Source of the DNA: Deltaproteobacteria bacterium
GTDB lineage: Bacteria > SZUA-79 > Acidulodesulfobacterales > Acidulodesulfobacteraceae
Direction: 5' to 3'
DNA: 64,000 nt
NCBI GenBank assembly: GCA_023489335.1
Contig: JAMDCP010000007.1
Coordinates: 186,001-250,000, forward strand
The notes under the pieces are model-generated. The model was not told where the DNA came from. It worked only from the letters and a program-made list of their open reading frames with translations, and ran no database searches. The stretch's first letter is position 1; each line of letters starts with the position of its first letter. Of the stretch, positions 1-7,211 are shown piece by piece. Both the position numbers and the translations under genes were made by a program.

Positions 1-284
1 GAATGCCCCAAAGAAAAGAAGAGGCCCACGCCAACCTGTTTTTTTCCATCATTGACAAGTTTTCTGGTAACATTATCGATTGCCGTAATATGGTCTGCGT
101 CCATGGCATGTTTCAGACCTAAAAGAAAGGCAAGCGAGCCTAAGGCTAAAAACTGCATATCGCTATAAGAAAGGTAAAAAAGAACGGCCCAACAAACAAT
201 AATAAAAAGAACAAGAAAAGAGTATAAAAAAATAATTTTAAATTTTAAGGGTTTGGAATTAAAAACATCTTTTTTGATAAACAT
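1..284 (-). CDS. NiCoT-family nickel/cobalt permease (3' end beyond window)
   Basis: The N-terminal 94 residues are visible; the rest lies beyond base 1. Residues about 16-38 are a hydrophobic membrane segment. Residues 59-66 read HAMDADHI, the metal-binding signature of the NiCoT (HoxN/NixA) family in its second membrane helix, followed by AIDNVTRK and, near residue 88, GLFFSLGHS, another family signature. The ATG at 284 is preceded by an AGGAGGAT ribosome site that lies inside the last codons of the upstream oxidoreductase gene, so the two are translationally close. The family imports Ni2+ or Co2+ across the inner membrane. Placement behind the gene for nickel-containing CO dehydrogenase suggests nickel supply for its C-cluster (inference). 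Confidence 0.93.
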   Translation of the reverse strand, partial: MFIKKDVFNSKPLKFKIIFLYSFLVLFIIVCWAVLFYLSYSDMQFLALGSLAFLLGLKHAMDADHITAIDNVTRKLVNDGKKQVGVGLFFSLGH

Positions 285-288
285 TTTA

Positions 289-1455
289 TTATCCTCCTGC
301 CAATGAATAAGGGACGCGCTTATTAATAAGAGAGAGATATAATCCGCCTTTGGCGACATCTTTTATTAATTGTACGCCATTTATACATTCATTTTCATCT
401 AAGTATATTTTCTTAATTCCTTTTGAATCTTGATGTTTCAGTGTCTTTGAGCCTCTTTGGATACCGGCGGAAAAAACCGGTAATCCAAAGAGGGTTACCA
501 CATTCATATCGGTAAAAGGGGCTGCGTATCTCTTTTTTAAACCCATCATATTTAATCCTGCAATCCTTCCTCCTTTTGCGGCATAAAACCAGATGGGATT
601 GATTTTTCTCTCTCCCTGAATTTCCATTTCAGCTATATCGCCGGCAGCGTATATATTGGGTATATTAGTTCTCATGCCGTCATCCACAATAATGCCCTTA
701 TCGACTTTAATAGAATTATCCCTTATCATCTCAAGGTTAGGCGCTACTCCTACGGCTATAACCACCAATTCACAGGGGATTATTTCTTCTTTCGTATCAA
801 TCCCTGCAATATTCCCTTTTTTTCTACATATCGCCTTTACTTCTTTTCCCGTCATTATTTTTACGCCGTTTTTTTCCATATGGCTTGTTACTAATTCTGC
901 CGTTTCGTTGTCCAGCATTCTTGGTAAAACCCTGTTATCTCTTTCTATTACAGTGACACCGACCCCTTTTTTTATAAATGCCTCCGCTACCTCTAATCCT
1001 ATAAAACCTGCCCCCACAATTACAGCCGAATTTATCTTTTTAAGATTTGAAATGATACGGTCGGCATCCGACATGGTCTTGAAGGAAAACACCCCGCCGC
1101 CTTCAATATTAGGTAATTTAGGCATAATAGGATTTGAACCGGCGGCTATCAGGAGCGTATCATAAAATAGTTCACGACCGTCGGAGAGTCTTATGCTTCG
1201 TTCTTCAACTTTAATTTCTGCAACGGCATTGCCAAATATAGTTTCCACCCTTTGTTCATCGTAAAAACGTTCATTCTTTAGATAGAGTCTATCCTTTGCA
1301 ATTTCACCGCTTAAATAGTTTGCGAGAAAACAAGGGGTATAAAAGGATTCATTTTCCTTTGATATTATTGTAATCCCGCAATTTTTATCTATTTCGCGTA
1401 TCGCCTCTACGGCGTTTAAGGCGGCGACACCGTTTCCTATAATAACTATCTTCAT
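289..1455 (-). CDS. FAD/NAD(P)-dependent oxidoreductase of the CODH cluster (FNOR)
   Basis: A 388-residue pyridine-nucleotide-disulfide-family flavoprotein. Residues 1-10 contain the FAD-binding beta-alpha-beta motif (VIIGNGVAALNA), a second dinucleotide fold near residue 145 (AVIVGAGFIGLEVAEA) binds NAD(P)H, and the C-terminal FAD motif (IYAAGDIAE) is near 268. It resembles NADH oxidase or rubredoxin/ferredoxin reductases of the NirB/NorW type. It starts 4 bp after cooS ends. The order CooS, CooF, FAD-NAD oxidoreductase is a recurring cluster in CO-metabolising bacteria, where the flavoprotein is thought to pass CODH-derived electrons to NAD(P)+. The direction of electron flow here is inferred, and a peroxide- or oxygen-detoxifying role is possible. 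Confidence 0.88.
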   Translation of the reverse strand: MKIVIIGNGVAALNAVEAIREIDKNCGITIISKENESFYTPCFLANYLSGEIAKDRLYLKNERFYDEQRVETIFGNAVAEIKVEERSIRLSDGRELFYDTLLIAAGSNPIMPKLPNIEGGGVFSFKTMSDADRIISNLKKINSAVIVGAGFIGLEVAEAFIKKGVGVTVIERDNRVLPRMLDNETAELVTSHMEKNGVKIMTGKEVKAICRKKGNIAGIDTKEEIIPCELVVIAVGVAPNLEMIRDNSIKVDKGIIVDDGMRTNIPNIYAAGDIAEMEIQGERKINPIWFYAAKGGRIAGLNMMGLKKRYAAPFTDMNVVTLFGLPVFSAGIQRGSKTLKHQDSKGIKKIYLDENECINGVQLIKDVAKGGLYLSLINKRVPYSLAGG

Positions 1456-1459
1456 TTTT

Positions 1460-3361
1460 TTATATACCTAACTCCGTTCTTTTATGTTTTATGTGCGAGA
1501 TAATTCCTGCCGCCGCCTTTACAGGATCCAATTCCACATACACTTTGCCGCCGGTAATACCTTCCAAATCCTTTGTTAACACGTTTGTAGCAACGGGACT
1601 TCCTAAAATTCTGGGGCTTGGCGCTATGTGCACAAAAAGTCCAAGGGCAAGAAACCATGTCCCTATGGAGACAGCTTTCTCTTGAACAAGTTCTGGCGCA
1701 GATCCCGCAACGGGTAATTGACTAATTTTTACACCCATTCTATCCGCCAATGCGCCAAGCAAAGTTCCAATTCTTGCGTTATCTACACATGAGCCCATGT
1801 GCCAAACCGGAGGCAACGGCACATCAGGCCCTGCGGCCTTTCCAAGCGCATGTAAAACAGTTTTTAGTCCTTCCCCGCAATATTTATCGGTGGCGGATGA
1901 GTCCATTAAGCCGGCCTGAATGCAGATTTGAGCCGTACACCCCGTGGTAACGACCAGCACGTTATTTTTTAAAAGTTCTTTTGTCATCTTTTCCGTCATA
2001 AATGTATCCCTGAGCTTTATACTGGGACAGCCGGCAAATCCGACCACTCCATAAATATTTCCATCGGCAATGTTGTCTATCAAGGGTTTTAGCGGGTCCG
2101 ACGAATTAATTTTTTTGAGTACGCCGACTATTGCTTCCACGGAAAGCCCTGCAAACCCGACGGATTTTTCTTTTGGTATATGTACTTCCTCTCCTTTCCT
2201 TTCTTCAAAGGAATCTATCGCCATCATCACGATATTTTTTGCCTCTTCATCGGCATGTTCGACATCGAAGGGAACATGAATTGCGCCCGGTATTTTTACA
2301 AAAGGCTCGGTGGTAATAAGTTTTGTATGAAAACATTCCGCTATCATAGCTAAAGACGGCCATATGCATTGCATATCTACAACCATGGCATCTACGGCGC
2401 CTGTAATAAGGACAAGCTCCGACTGCAGATTATGGGCAGCCAAAGGAACGCCATGCCTCATTGTGAGTTCATTGCCCGTACAGCAAACACCGACGACATT
2501 TATATCCAGCGCACCTCTTTTTTTAGCCTCTTCCTTCATTTTAAAAGCCCATTCTAATATTTTTTCCGAAAGTACGGGATTATGTCCATGTATAGCTATA
2601 TTAACTTTATCTTTATCAAGAACGCCGATATTTGCTTCTACGGTCGTAATCTGGGGCGTACCGAACAAAATATCATGAAAATCGGTTGCCATGTTAAGTC
2701 CTGCATAGCCGTCGACAAGTCCCATTTTAAGGCAGGCAAGAAGCAGATTAACCGGATCGGCGTCATTGCCCATTGATGTCCTGTGCATTGCCTCTTCAAT
2801 TTCATTATGGGCGTTAGAAACAAGAATACCCTGTTCTTTCCACATCTCAAATTCCCTGCTTGGCGCCCTTAACTTAAGCCAGTTCATGGGTTCCCCATTT
2901 TGATTAGATATATCTTCCAGCGCTTTATCGACCACTTCTTTGCCAATCCCCATATCTGACTTACCCTCCGTTTTAATTCCAAGTCCAGAGGCTATCTCCA
3001 TCAACTTATTTCTGTCCGTTATTTTGTATCCGGGAGCTTTTCCCTCCACCATTTTTTGAAAAGCAAGCACCACATGCCTTGCGTGGCCTACATGAGATGC
3101 CGCGCCGCCAACCTCTTCCCTTAAGAGATTTCTGCACACAATAACATCGGCAGTTGCCCCGCATACGCCTTTTGAAGCGCCTTCCCCAAAAGGGTCTATT
3201 CTGCATGGTCCCATATAACACATGCGGCAACAGGAACCAAGCTGGCCGAATCCGCACTGCGGCAGTTGAGACTCCAGCCTGTTTATACCCGTTTCTATTC
3301 CCATCTCCTCTGCCCTGTTTATCAAGCTTTGCGTAACTGGGTCAAAAGTTTTCATTGACAT
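1460..3361 (-). CDS. cooS: Anaerobic Ni-Fe carbon monoxide dehydrogenase, catalytic subunit
   Basis: 633 residues, the usual length of monofunctional CooS. It catalyses CO + H2O to CO2 + 2H+ + 2e-. The N-terminus carries the D/B-cluster cysteines (CGFGQLGSCCRMCYMGPC, residues about 36-53). C-cluster-type segments follow: CCTGNELTMRHG near 294, GFAGCPS near 445, TTGCTAQICIQAG near 475 and HMGSCVDNARIG near 526. No acetyl-CoA synthase gene is in the window, so a respiratory or redox role fits better than carbon fixation, although acs genes could lie elsewhere. It is the second gene of a minus-strand operon behind cooF (15 bp gap) and ahead of the flavoprotein and nickel permease. Like other CooS it should be cytoplasmic and oxygen sensitive. 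Confidence 0.97.
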   Translation of the reverse strand: MSMKTFDPVTQSLINRAEEMGIETGINRLESQLPQCGFGQLGSCCRMCYMGPCRIDPFGEGASKGVCGATADVIVCRNLLREEVGGAASHVGHARHVVLAFQKMVEGKAPGYKITDRNKLMEIASGLGIKTEGKSDMGIGKEVVDKALEDISNQNGEPMNWLKLRAPSREFEMWKEQGILVSNAHNEIEEAMHRTSMGNDADPVNLLLACLKMGLVDGYAGLNMATDFHDILFGTPQITTVEANIGVLDKDKVNIAIHGHNPVLSEKILEWAFKMKEEAKKRGALDINVVGVCCTGNELTMRHGVPLAAHNLQSELVLITGAVDAMVVDMQCIWPSLAMIAECFHTKLITTEPFVKIPGAIHVPFDVEHADEEAKNIVMMAIDSFEERKGEEVHIPKEKSVGFAGLSVEAIVGVLKKINSSDPLKPLIDNIADGNIYGVVGFAGCPSIKLRDTFMTEKMTKELLKNNVLVVTTGCTAQICIQAGLMDSSATDKYCGEGLKTVLHALGKAAGPDVPLPPVWHMGSCVDNARIGTLLGALADRMGVKISQLPVAGSAPELVQEKAVSIGTWFLALGLFVHIAPSPRILGSPVATNVLTKDLEGITGGKVYVELDPVKAAAGIISHIKHKRTELGI

Positions 3362-3376
3362 TTTTATGCCTCCTTT

Positions 3377-3940
3377 TTAAATATTTCCTATGTTTCTTAA
3401 CATTTCCAGCGGCGTAATTTCCTTATCTTCCCGAACTAAAACAGCTTTTGCAGCTCTTTCTGCCGATAACAATCTTTTTGATTTAAAAAGCTCTTTCACC
3501 TCGCCAAAGGTAACGGCATTAGTGGGGCATGCCTCAACACAGGCAGGCTCATCTCCTTTTCTTAACCTATCGGGGCAGAAATCGCACTTCTGCGCCACTT
3601 TTATTCCATAGTCCGGAATAATTGCGCCAAAAGGACAGACCATCGCGCACATCCAACACCCCATACATTTATCGGTATTAACGTTAACGCTTCCAAATTC
3701 GTGATTCCTGTACATTGCGCCTGTAGGGCAGCCTGCTATACATGCGGCATCCGCACAGTGCATACACTTAACAGGATATGAAAATGAAAAAGCCTTTTCG
3801 ACATGAACCCTTTTCGCCGGCAAAGGAGTTTCAAAAATGGCCGAAAAGAGTTCCTTAGATAAGGAATGCTCGACCGCACAGGCAATTTCACAGGACTTGC
3901 AGGCGGTGCACCTTTCTATATTAATAAAAATTTCTTTCAT
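3377..3940 (-). CDS. cooF: CooF-like ferredoxin with four 4Fe-4S clusters
   Basis: Start chosen at 3940 (MKEIFINIERC) because a strong AGAGGGGGTGA ribosome site lies just upstream; the longest open frame would begin at 3976 but has no such site. The 187-residue product has four cysteine groups: CTACKSCEIAC, CMHCADAACIAGCP, CMGCWMCAMVCP and CDFC...CVEACP. That is the four-cluster layout of CooF/HycB/DmsB electron-transfer subunits. CooF accepts electrons from CooS and hands them to a hydrogenase or oxidoreductase. Being directly upstream of cooS (15 bp) supports CooF rather than another DmsB-like partner. No signal peptide is seen, so it is cytoplasmic. Confidence 0.9.
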   Translation of the reverse strand: MKEIFINIERCTACKSCEIACAVEHSLSKELFSAIFETPLPAKRVHVEKAFSFSYPVKCMHCADAACIAGCPTGAMYRNHEFGSVNVNTDKCMGCWMCAMVCPFGAIIPDYGIKVAQKCDFCPDRLRKGDEPACVEACPTNAVTFGEVKELFKSKRLLSAERAAKAVLVREDKEITPLEMLRNIGNI

Positions 3941-3974
3941 TTTAAAATCACCCCCTCTATTTTTTTGAATTATC

Positions 3975-3980
3975 ATTATA
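3975..3980 (-). promoter_or_regulatory. Candidate -10 element of the coo operon
   Basis: TATAAT on the minus strand, 35 bp upstream of the chosen cooF start. No good -35 is found at the usual spacing, as expected if an activator is needed; the LytTR-type direct repeats lie further upstream. Confidence 0.4.
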
Positions 3981-4036
3981 ACAAACTCACGTTATAAAAT
4001 TATTTCACTATATTAATAATTTTAAGTAAATAATTT

Positions 4037-4071
4037 TTTGATAAACGGTTAATTATATTTGATAAACGGTT
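4037..4071 (-). promoter_or_regulatory. Direct-repeat LytTR-type operator, candidate CO-responsive site
   Basis: Two exact 14-bp copies of TTTGATAAACGGTT (plus strand), at 4037-4050 and 4058-4071, start 21 bp apart. Read toward cooF, each is AACCGTTTATCAAA; the ACCGTTTAT cores are 9 bp with 12 bp between them. That matches the architecture known for LytTR-domain regulators such as AgrA (9-bp repeats, 12-bp spacer, GTT core). The site lies between the PAS-LytTR regulator gene and the cooF start, about 100-130 bp upstream of cooF. Binding by the neighbouring regulator is inferred. Confidence 0.72.
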
Positions 4072-4122
4072 TAAATTGTGTAAGCATTAAGCAGGCAGGT
4101 TACTATAGCTATTTTGATAGCC

Positions 4123-4833
4123 TTATAAGTCTGTAATACCGAGTATATTCTTTAGCGCATGCATTTTCCGGCGGCTTACCGGAATCGAAGGGACTGTGTC
4201 TTTATCGAAAACTATCTTCATGTGTCCCCGAAAGTCTTGGTCTATCCTCTTAATATGGTCGGTATTTACGATAAAACATTTATGTACCAGAAAAAATTTA
4301 TATCCTACATACCGTTTGAGGATATTTTTTAAGGTAAAATGAAGATGAAACCAGCTGGTTTCTGTGAAGATTTTGCAATAATTCCCGTCCGATTGAATGA
4401 AATATATGGACCCTATATCTAAAAACTGCAATGAACCTTTGCTAATAACGGGTAATTTCTTTAATTCCATTAATCCTGTTTGCGGACTTGTCTTTGCCCC
4501 TACCTGATCGGTTACATCCAAAAACGACATAACATATATAGGTTTTAAAGAAGGCTCTTCCTGAATAACCCTGCAAACATTAATCATTAATACCTTGCTT
4601 AATACATCAACGACCATTGCATTGGGAATATCGGATTTATGCGTTTGGGATTCATTTAAGAGACCCTTGATTTTTAGCCGGCTTTTACGAGAATGGTACT
4701 GGAATATATCTTTGCCGAATCCCTGCGTTGCCGGACCTAAAGTATGTATGGCAAAATCATTCATACCGACAACTTTAAAATCCGATGAAAGCAAAACCAG
4801 TCCAATATTTGGAAAACAGTTCAGAGTTTCCAT
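4123..4833 (-). CDS. rcoM: PAS-LytTR single-component regulator, probable CO sensor RcoM
   Basis: 236 residues: an N-terminal PAS domain (about 5-115) and a C-terminal LytTR DNA-binding domain (about 133-232, with QSDGNYCKIFT, HKCFIVN and IPVSRRK). Against my recollection of Burkholderia RcoM the PAS domain follows the same pattern (ILGPA..., QLHPEKSR..., PVAM, ILMIKV). Here the segments are TLGPATQG, QYHSRKSR with His47, PNAM with Met73, and VLMINV. His47 and Met73 would correspond to the heme ligands His74 and Met104 described for RcoM. No receiver domain or partner kinase is present. The gene lies immediately upstream of cooF-cooS on the same strand, with LytTR-type repeats between. The heme and CO roles are inferred from residues and context. 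Confidence 0.8.
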   Translation of the reverse strand: METLNCFPNIGLVLLSSDFKVVGMNDFAIHTLGPATQGFGKDIFQYHSRKSRLKIKGLLNESQTHKSDIPNAMVVDVLSKVLMINVCRVIQEEPSLKPIYVMSFLDVTDQVGAKTSPQTGLMELKKLPVISKGSLQFLDIGSIYFIQSDGNYCKIFTETSWFHLHFTLKNILKRYVGYKFFLVHKCFIVNTDHIKRIDQDFRGHMKIVFDKDTVPSIPVSRRKMHALKNILGITDL

Positions 4834-4849
4834 AAGATGTAAAGAATTC

Positions 4850-5221
4850 TTATTTTATAAAATGGATGCCGATTAATACCCCAAACATTATTGTGAAAAA
4901 ACCCATCATTAAACCCATGCCCCAGGTAAATTTTTTATCGAGTATGGTAAACTTTTCATCTATTTTTCTGTCGAGTTCTGAGAACTTGGTATCGATTTTT
5001 TTGTCTAAGATGTCTATTTTACTGTCAAGTTCGGAAAACCTTATTTCAAATTCGTCAAACCTTGTATTCACATAGTCGGTAAGACCGTCGATTTTGGTGT
5101 CCACATAGTCGGTAAGGCTATCGAACCGTGCATTAAACAATTTTTCCTGTCCGTCAAAACGGGCATCGAAATATTTTTCAGGGGATATAGAAAAATCCAT
5201 AATGCGTTCCTTTGTTTCCAT
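4850..5221 (-). CDS. Small coiled-coil protein with C-terminal membrane anchor
   Basis: 123 residues. Residues about 15-95 are a repetitive amphipathic coiled coil built from units such as FDSLTDYVDTKID, FSELDSKIDILDKKID and FSELDRKIDEKF. Residues about 99-121 (MGLMMGFFTIMFGVLIGIHF) form one membrane helix, followed by K. The gene ends 16 bp before the RcoM-like gene and probably shares its transcript. I recognise no defined family; similar Bdr/DUF1640-like proteins are widespread and mostly uncharacterised. The internal repeats may vary in number between strains. Whether it has anything to do with CO sensing is unknown. Confidence 0.7.
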   Translation of the reverse strand: METKERIMDFSISPEKYFDARFDGQEKLFNARFDSLTDYVDTKIDGLTDYVNTRFDEFEIRFSELDSKIDILDKKIDTKFSELDRKIDEKFTILDKKFTWGMGLMMGFFTIMFGVLIGIHFIK

Positions 5222-5462
5222 TTAATAGCTCTCCTTCCGATTATAACACTATTTTTTTTAATATCCAATTATTGAAAAAATCGGATGAGTTATTATTTTA
5301 ACTTATTATTGTTGCAATATTATGACAGAATTATTACAATTCGATTAAATTTATTATAATTTATATATGCGATATTCGTTTTCTTTATAAGAAGCGCCCG
5401 CGATTTGCATATATGGGCTATTCATGGGTAAATGAGCCGCCCTGTTTTTTATTTTCAGGAAA

Positions 5463-7202
5463 TTAATTTTTTAAAGATTCTTGAATCTCTTTTAAAATAT
5501 TAATTTTATCACGGACACGCTTTTCAAGGGAGGCCGCCTTAACGGCGGTATTTTGTCTGGATGCTATTCCGGATTCTAATGCTTTCAAAACGCTATTTTG
5601 TACCGATTCAACGGCTCCTGCAACATTCAAGCGATAATTTCGCATAAGCCGTTCCATGCGCAGGGAGAAATCGTACCGCGCTTTGCCGCAATGCATATCG
5701 ACAAGCATCTTCGCTTTCTCCTTGGCTTCTTTGAGGATTAACTTATGCGCCAGCGCTTTTGGCAATGTTTTTCTCATCAAATCGATGGTAATGCTTAATG
5801 CGCCCGGTTCGTCCGTAGTCTCGAATCTAAATTCAATTTCCTGCGGCAGCATCTCCTGCATCTGTATTTGATTATAAGGAATTCCAAAAAGTTCGGCGGA
5901 GGATAGAATAATTTGTCCGAGAATTTTATTCATGCGGTCCATAAACCGTTTAAAGATTTCCTCAAGATGTTTTCTTAAGGTTTTTTCTTCATCGGTTCTC
6001 CATATGCCGAATATTTCCCTTATTTGAACATCTATAAATTTGCCGATAAGCTCCGTAAACTTTGCGTTGCCGTCTAATTTATGTCCGGCTGCAAATTCCT
6101 CAACTTGCGCCGCAAGCCATTCGGTCTTTTCTTGCTTTAATTTCTCAATATCTTCTTCGAGTATATCCTTTTGGAGTGCCCTGATTTCCCCGGCAAGAAG
6201 TCTTTCGCTGTCTATTCTTTCCTGATTGCTGTCGCGAATAAAGTTTTTAAAGGTTGCAATATTATTCTCTAATTCTTCAAGGGGAAGATGAAGCGATTTT
6301 TCTTCAAGTTCGGCAAGGAGCATTTCTTCATCGATAAGATTGTTTGCCTTTTCGGCAACCGATTGAATCAGCGCCTTTCCTTTTTCGTTAACAAGAAATT
6401 GTTCAAGCGACTGTTCAAAATTAAACAAGCCGCTTCTTTTTACCTTTTGGGAATCCCCCTCTTTTTTGCCCTCCAATGCCTCTTTGCCCGAAAGAGGATA
6501 AATTATAACATCGCTAAAACCGGCTGCCTCCTCGATTACTTTTTTGCTGAACGCAAGCGACTCTTCCCTATCGGTCTCGCTTACGGTGTCAATCTTGCTT
6601 TGTATAAAGAATGTTTTACCGACCGTATTTTTTATATCGCGCAAAAATTGGAGTTCGGCTTGCGTAAGCGGCGGATCGACTCCTATGATGAACATGGCCG
6701 CATCGGCGCTCGGCAGATATTCATAAGTGGTTTGAGTATTATGCTCATGCACCGAGGCAATGCCCGGAGTATCGATAATTTGAACGCCGTTTTTAAGATA
6801 TAGGGATGGATAAGCAATTTCAACCCGATTTACCCCTTTCTCGTTTTTTGGATTGTGTTTTTCCGTTATATAAAGGGACAGTTCTTCCCGCATAATTTTC
6901 TTTTCGGTTCCGTTTTGAAAAAAAACCGTGATTTGAAGCTTATCCCCGTATCCCAGTATCGTTATAATAGAAGTAAGCGGAATAACCGCAGCAGGTAAAA
7001 TATCTTCGCCAAGCAAAGCATTGATAAAAGTGCTTTTGCCTCTTTTAAATTGCCCGACGACGACTAATGAAAAAATATCGGCTTTTAATTTTGTGCATAA
7101 CAATTGTGCCGCAGCCTTAACGCGTTCGCTCGAGGCCGTGTTTTCTAATCTCGTTAAACTTTTTATCAAGCCGGATTTAATTTTTAAATATGCGTCAAGC
7201 AT
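5463..7202 (-). CDS. Dynamin-like GTPase
   Basis: 579 residues. GTPase motifs: P-loop GQFKRGKS at 50-57, switch Thr near 77, DTPG at 144-147 and SKID at 202-205 (a variant of the N/TKxD base-recognition motif). Long helical, coiled-coil-rich segments follow (about 280-400 and 480-579), as in bacterial dynamin-like proteins. No obvious membrane helix is seen, so membrane association would be through the helical stalk/paddle. The gene starts 9 bp after the last gene of the hydrogenase-like operon and is probably co-transcribed, an odd partner for a respiratory complex. Known relatives remodel or protect membranes; the substrate here is unknown. Confidence 0.85.
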   Translation of the reverse strand: MLDAYLKIKSGLIKSLTRLENTASSERVKAAAQLLCTKLKADIFSLVVVGQFKRGKSTFINALLGEDILPAAVIPLTSIITILGYGDKLQITVFFQNGTEKKIMREELSLYITEKHNPKNEKGVNRVEIAYPSLYLKNGVQIIDTPGIASVHEHNTQTTYEYLPSADAAMFIIGVDPPLTQAELQFLRDIKNTVGKTFFIQSKIDTVSETDREESLAFSKKVIEEAAGFSDVIIYPLSGKEALEGKKEGDSQKVKRSGLFNFEQSLEQFLVNEKGKALIQSVAEKANNLIDEEMLLAELEEKSLHLPLEELENNIATFKNFIRDSNQERIDSERLLAGEIRALQKDILEEDIEKLKQEKTEWLAAQVEEFAAGHKLDGNAKFTELIGKFIDVQIREIFGIWRTDEEKTLRKHLEEIFKRFMDRMNKILGQIILSSAELFGIPYNQIQMQEMLPQEIEFRFETTDEPGALSITIDLMRKTLPKALAHKLILKEAKEKAKMLVDMHCGKARYDFSLRMERLMRNYRLNVAGAVESVQNSVLKALESGIASRQNTAVKAASLEKRVRDKINILKEIQESLKN

Positions 7203-7211
7203 AGTTTTAAT

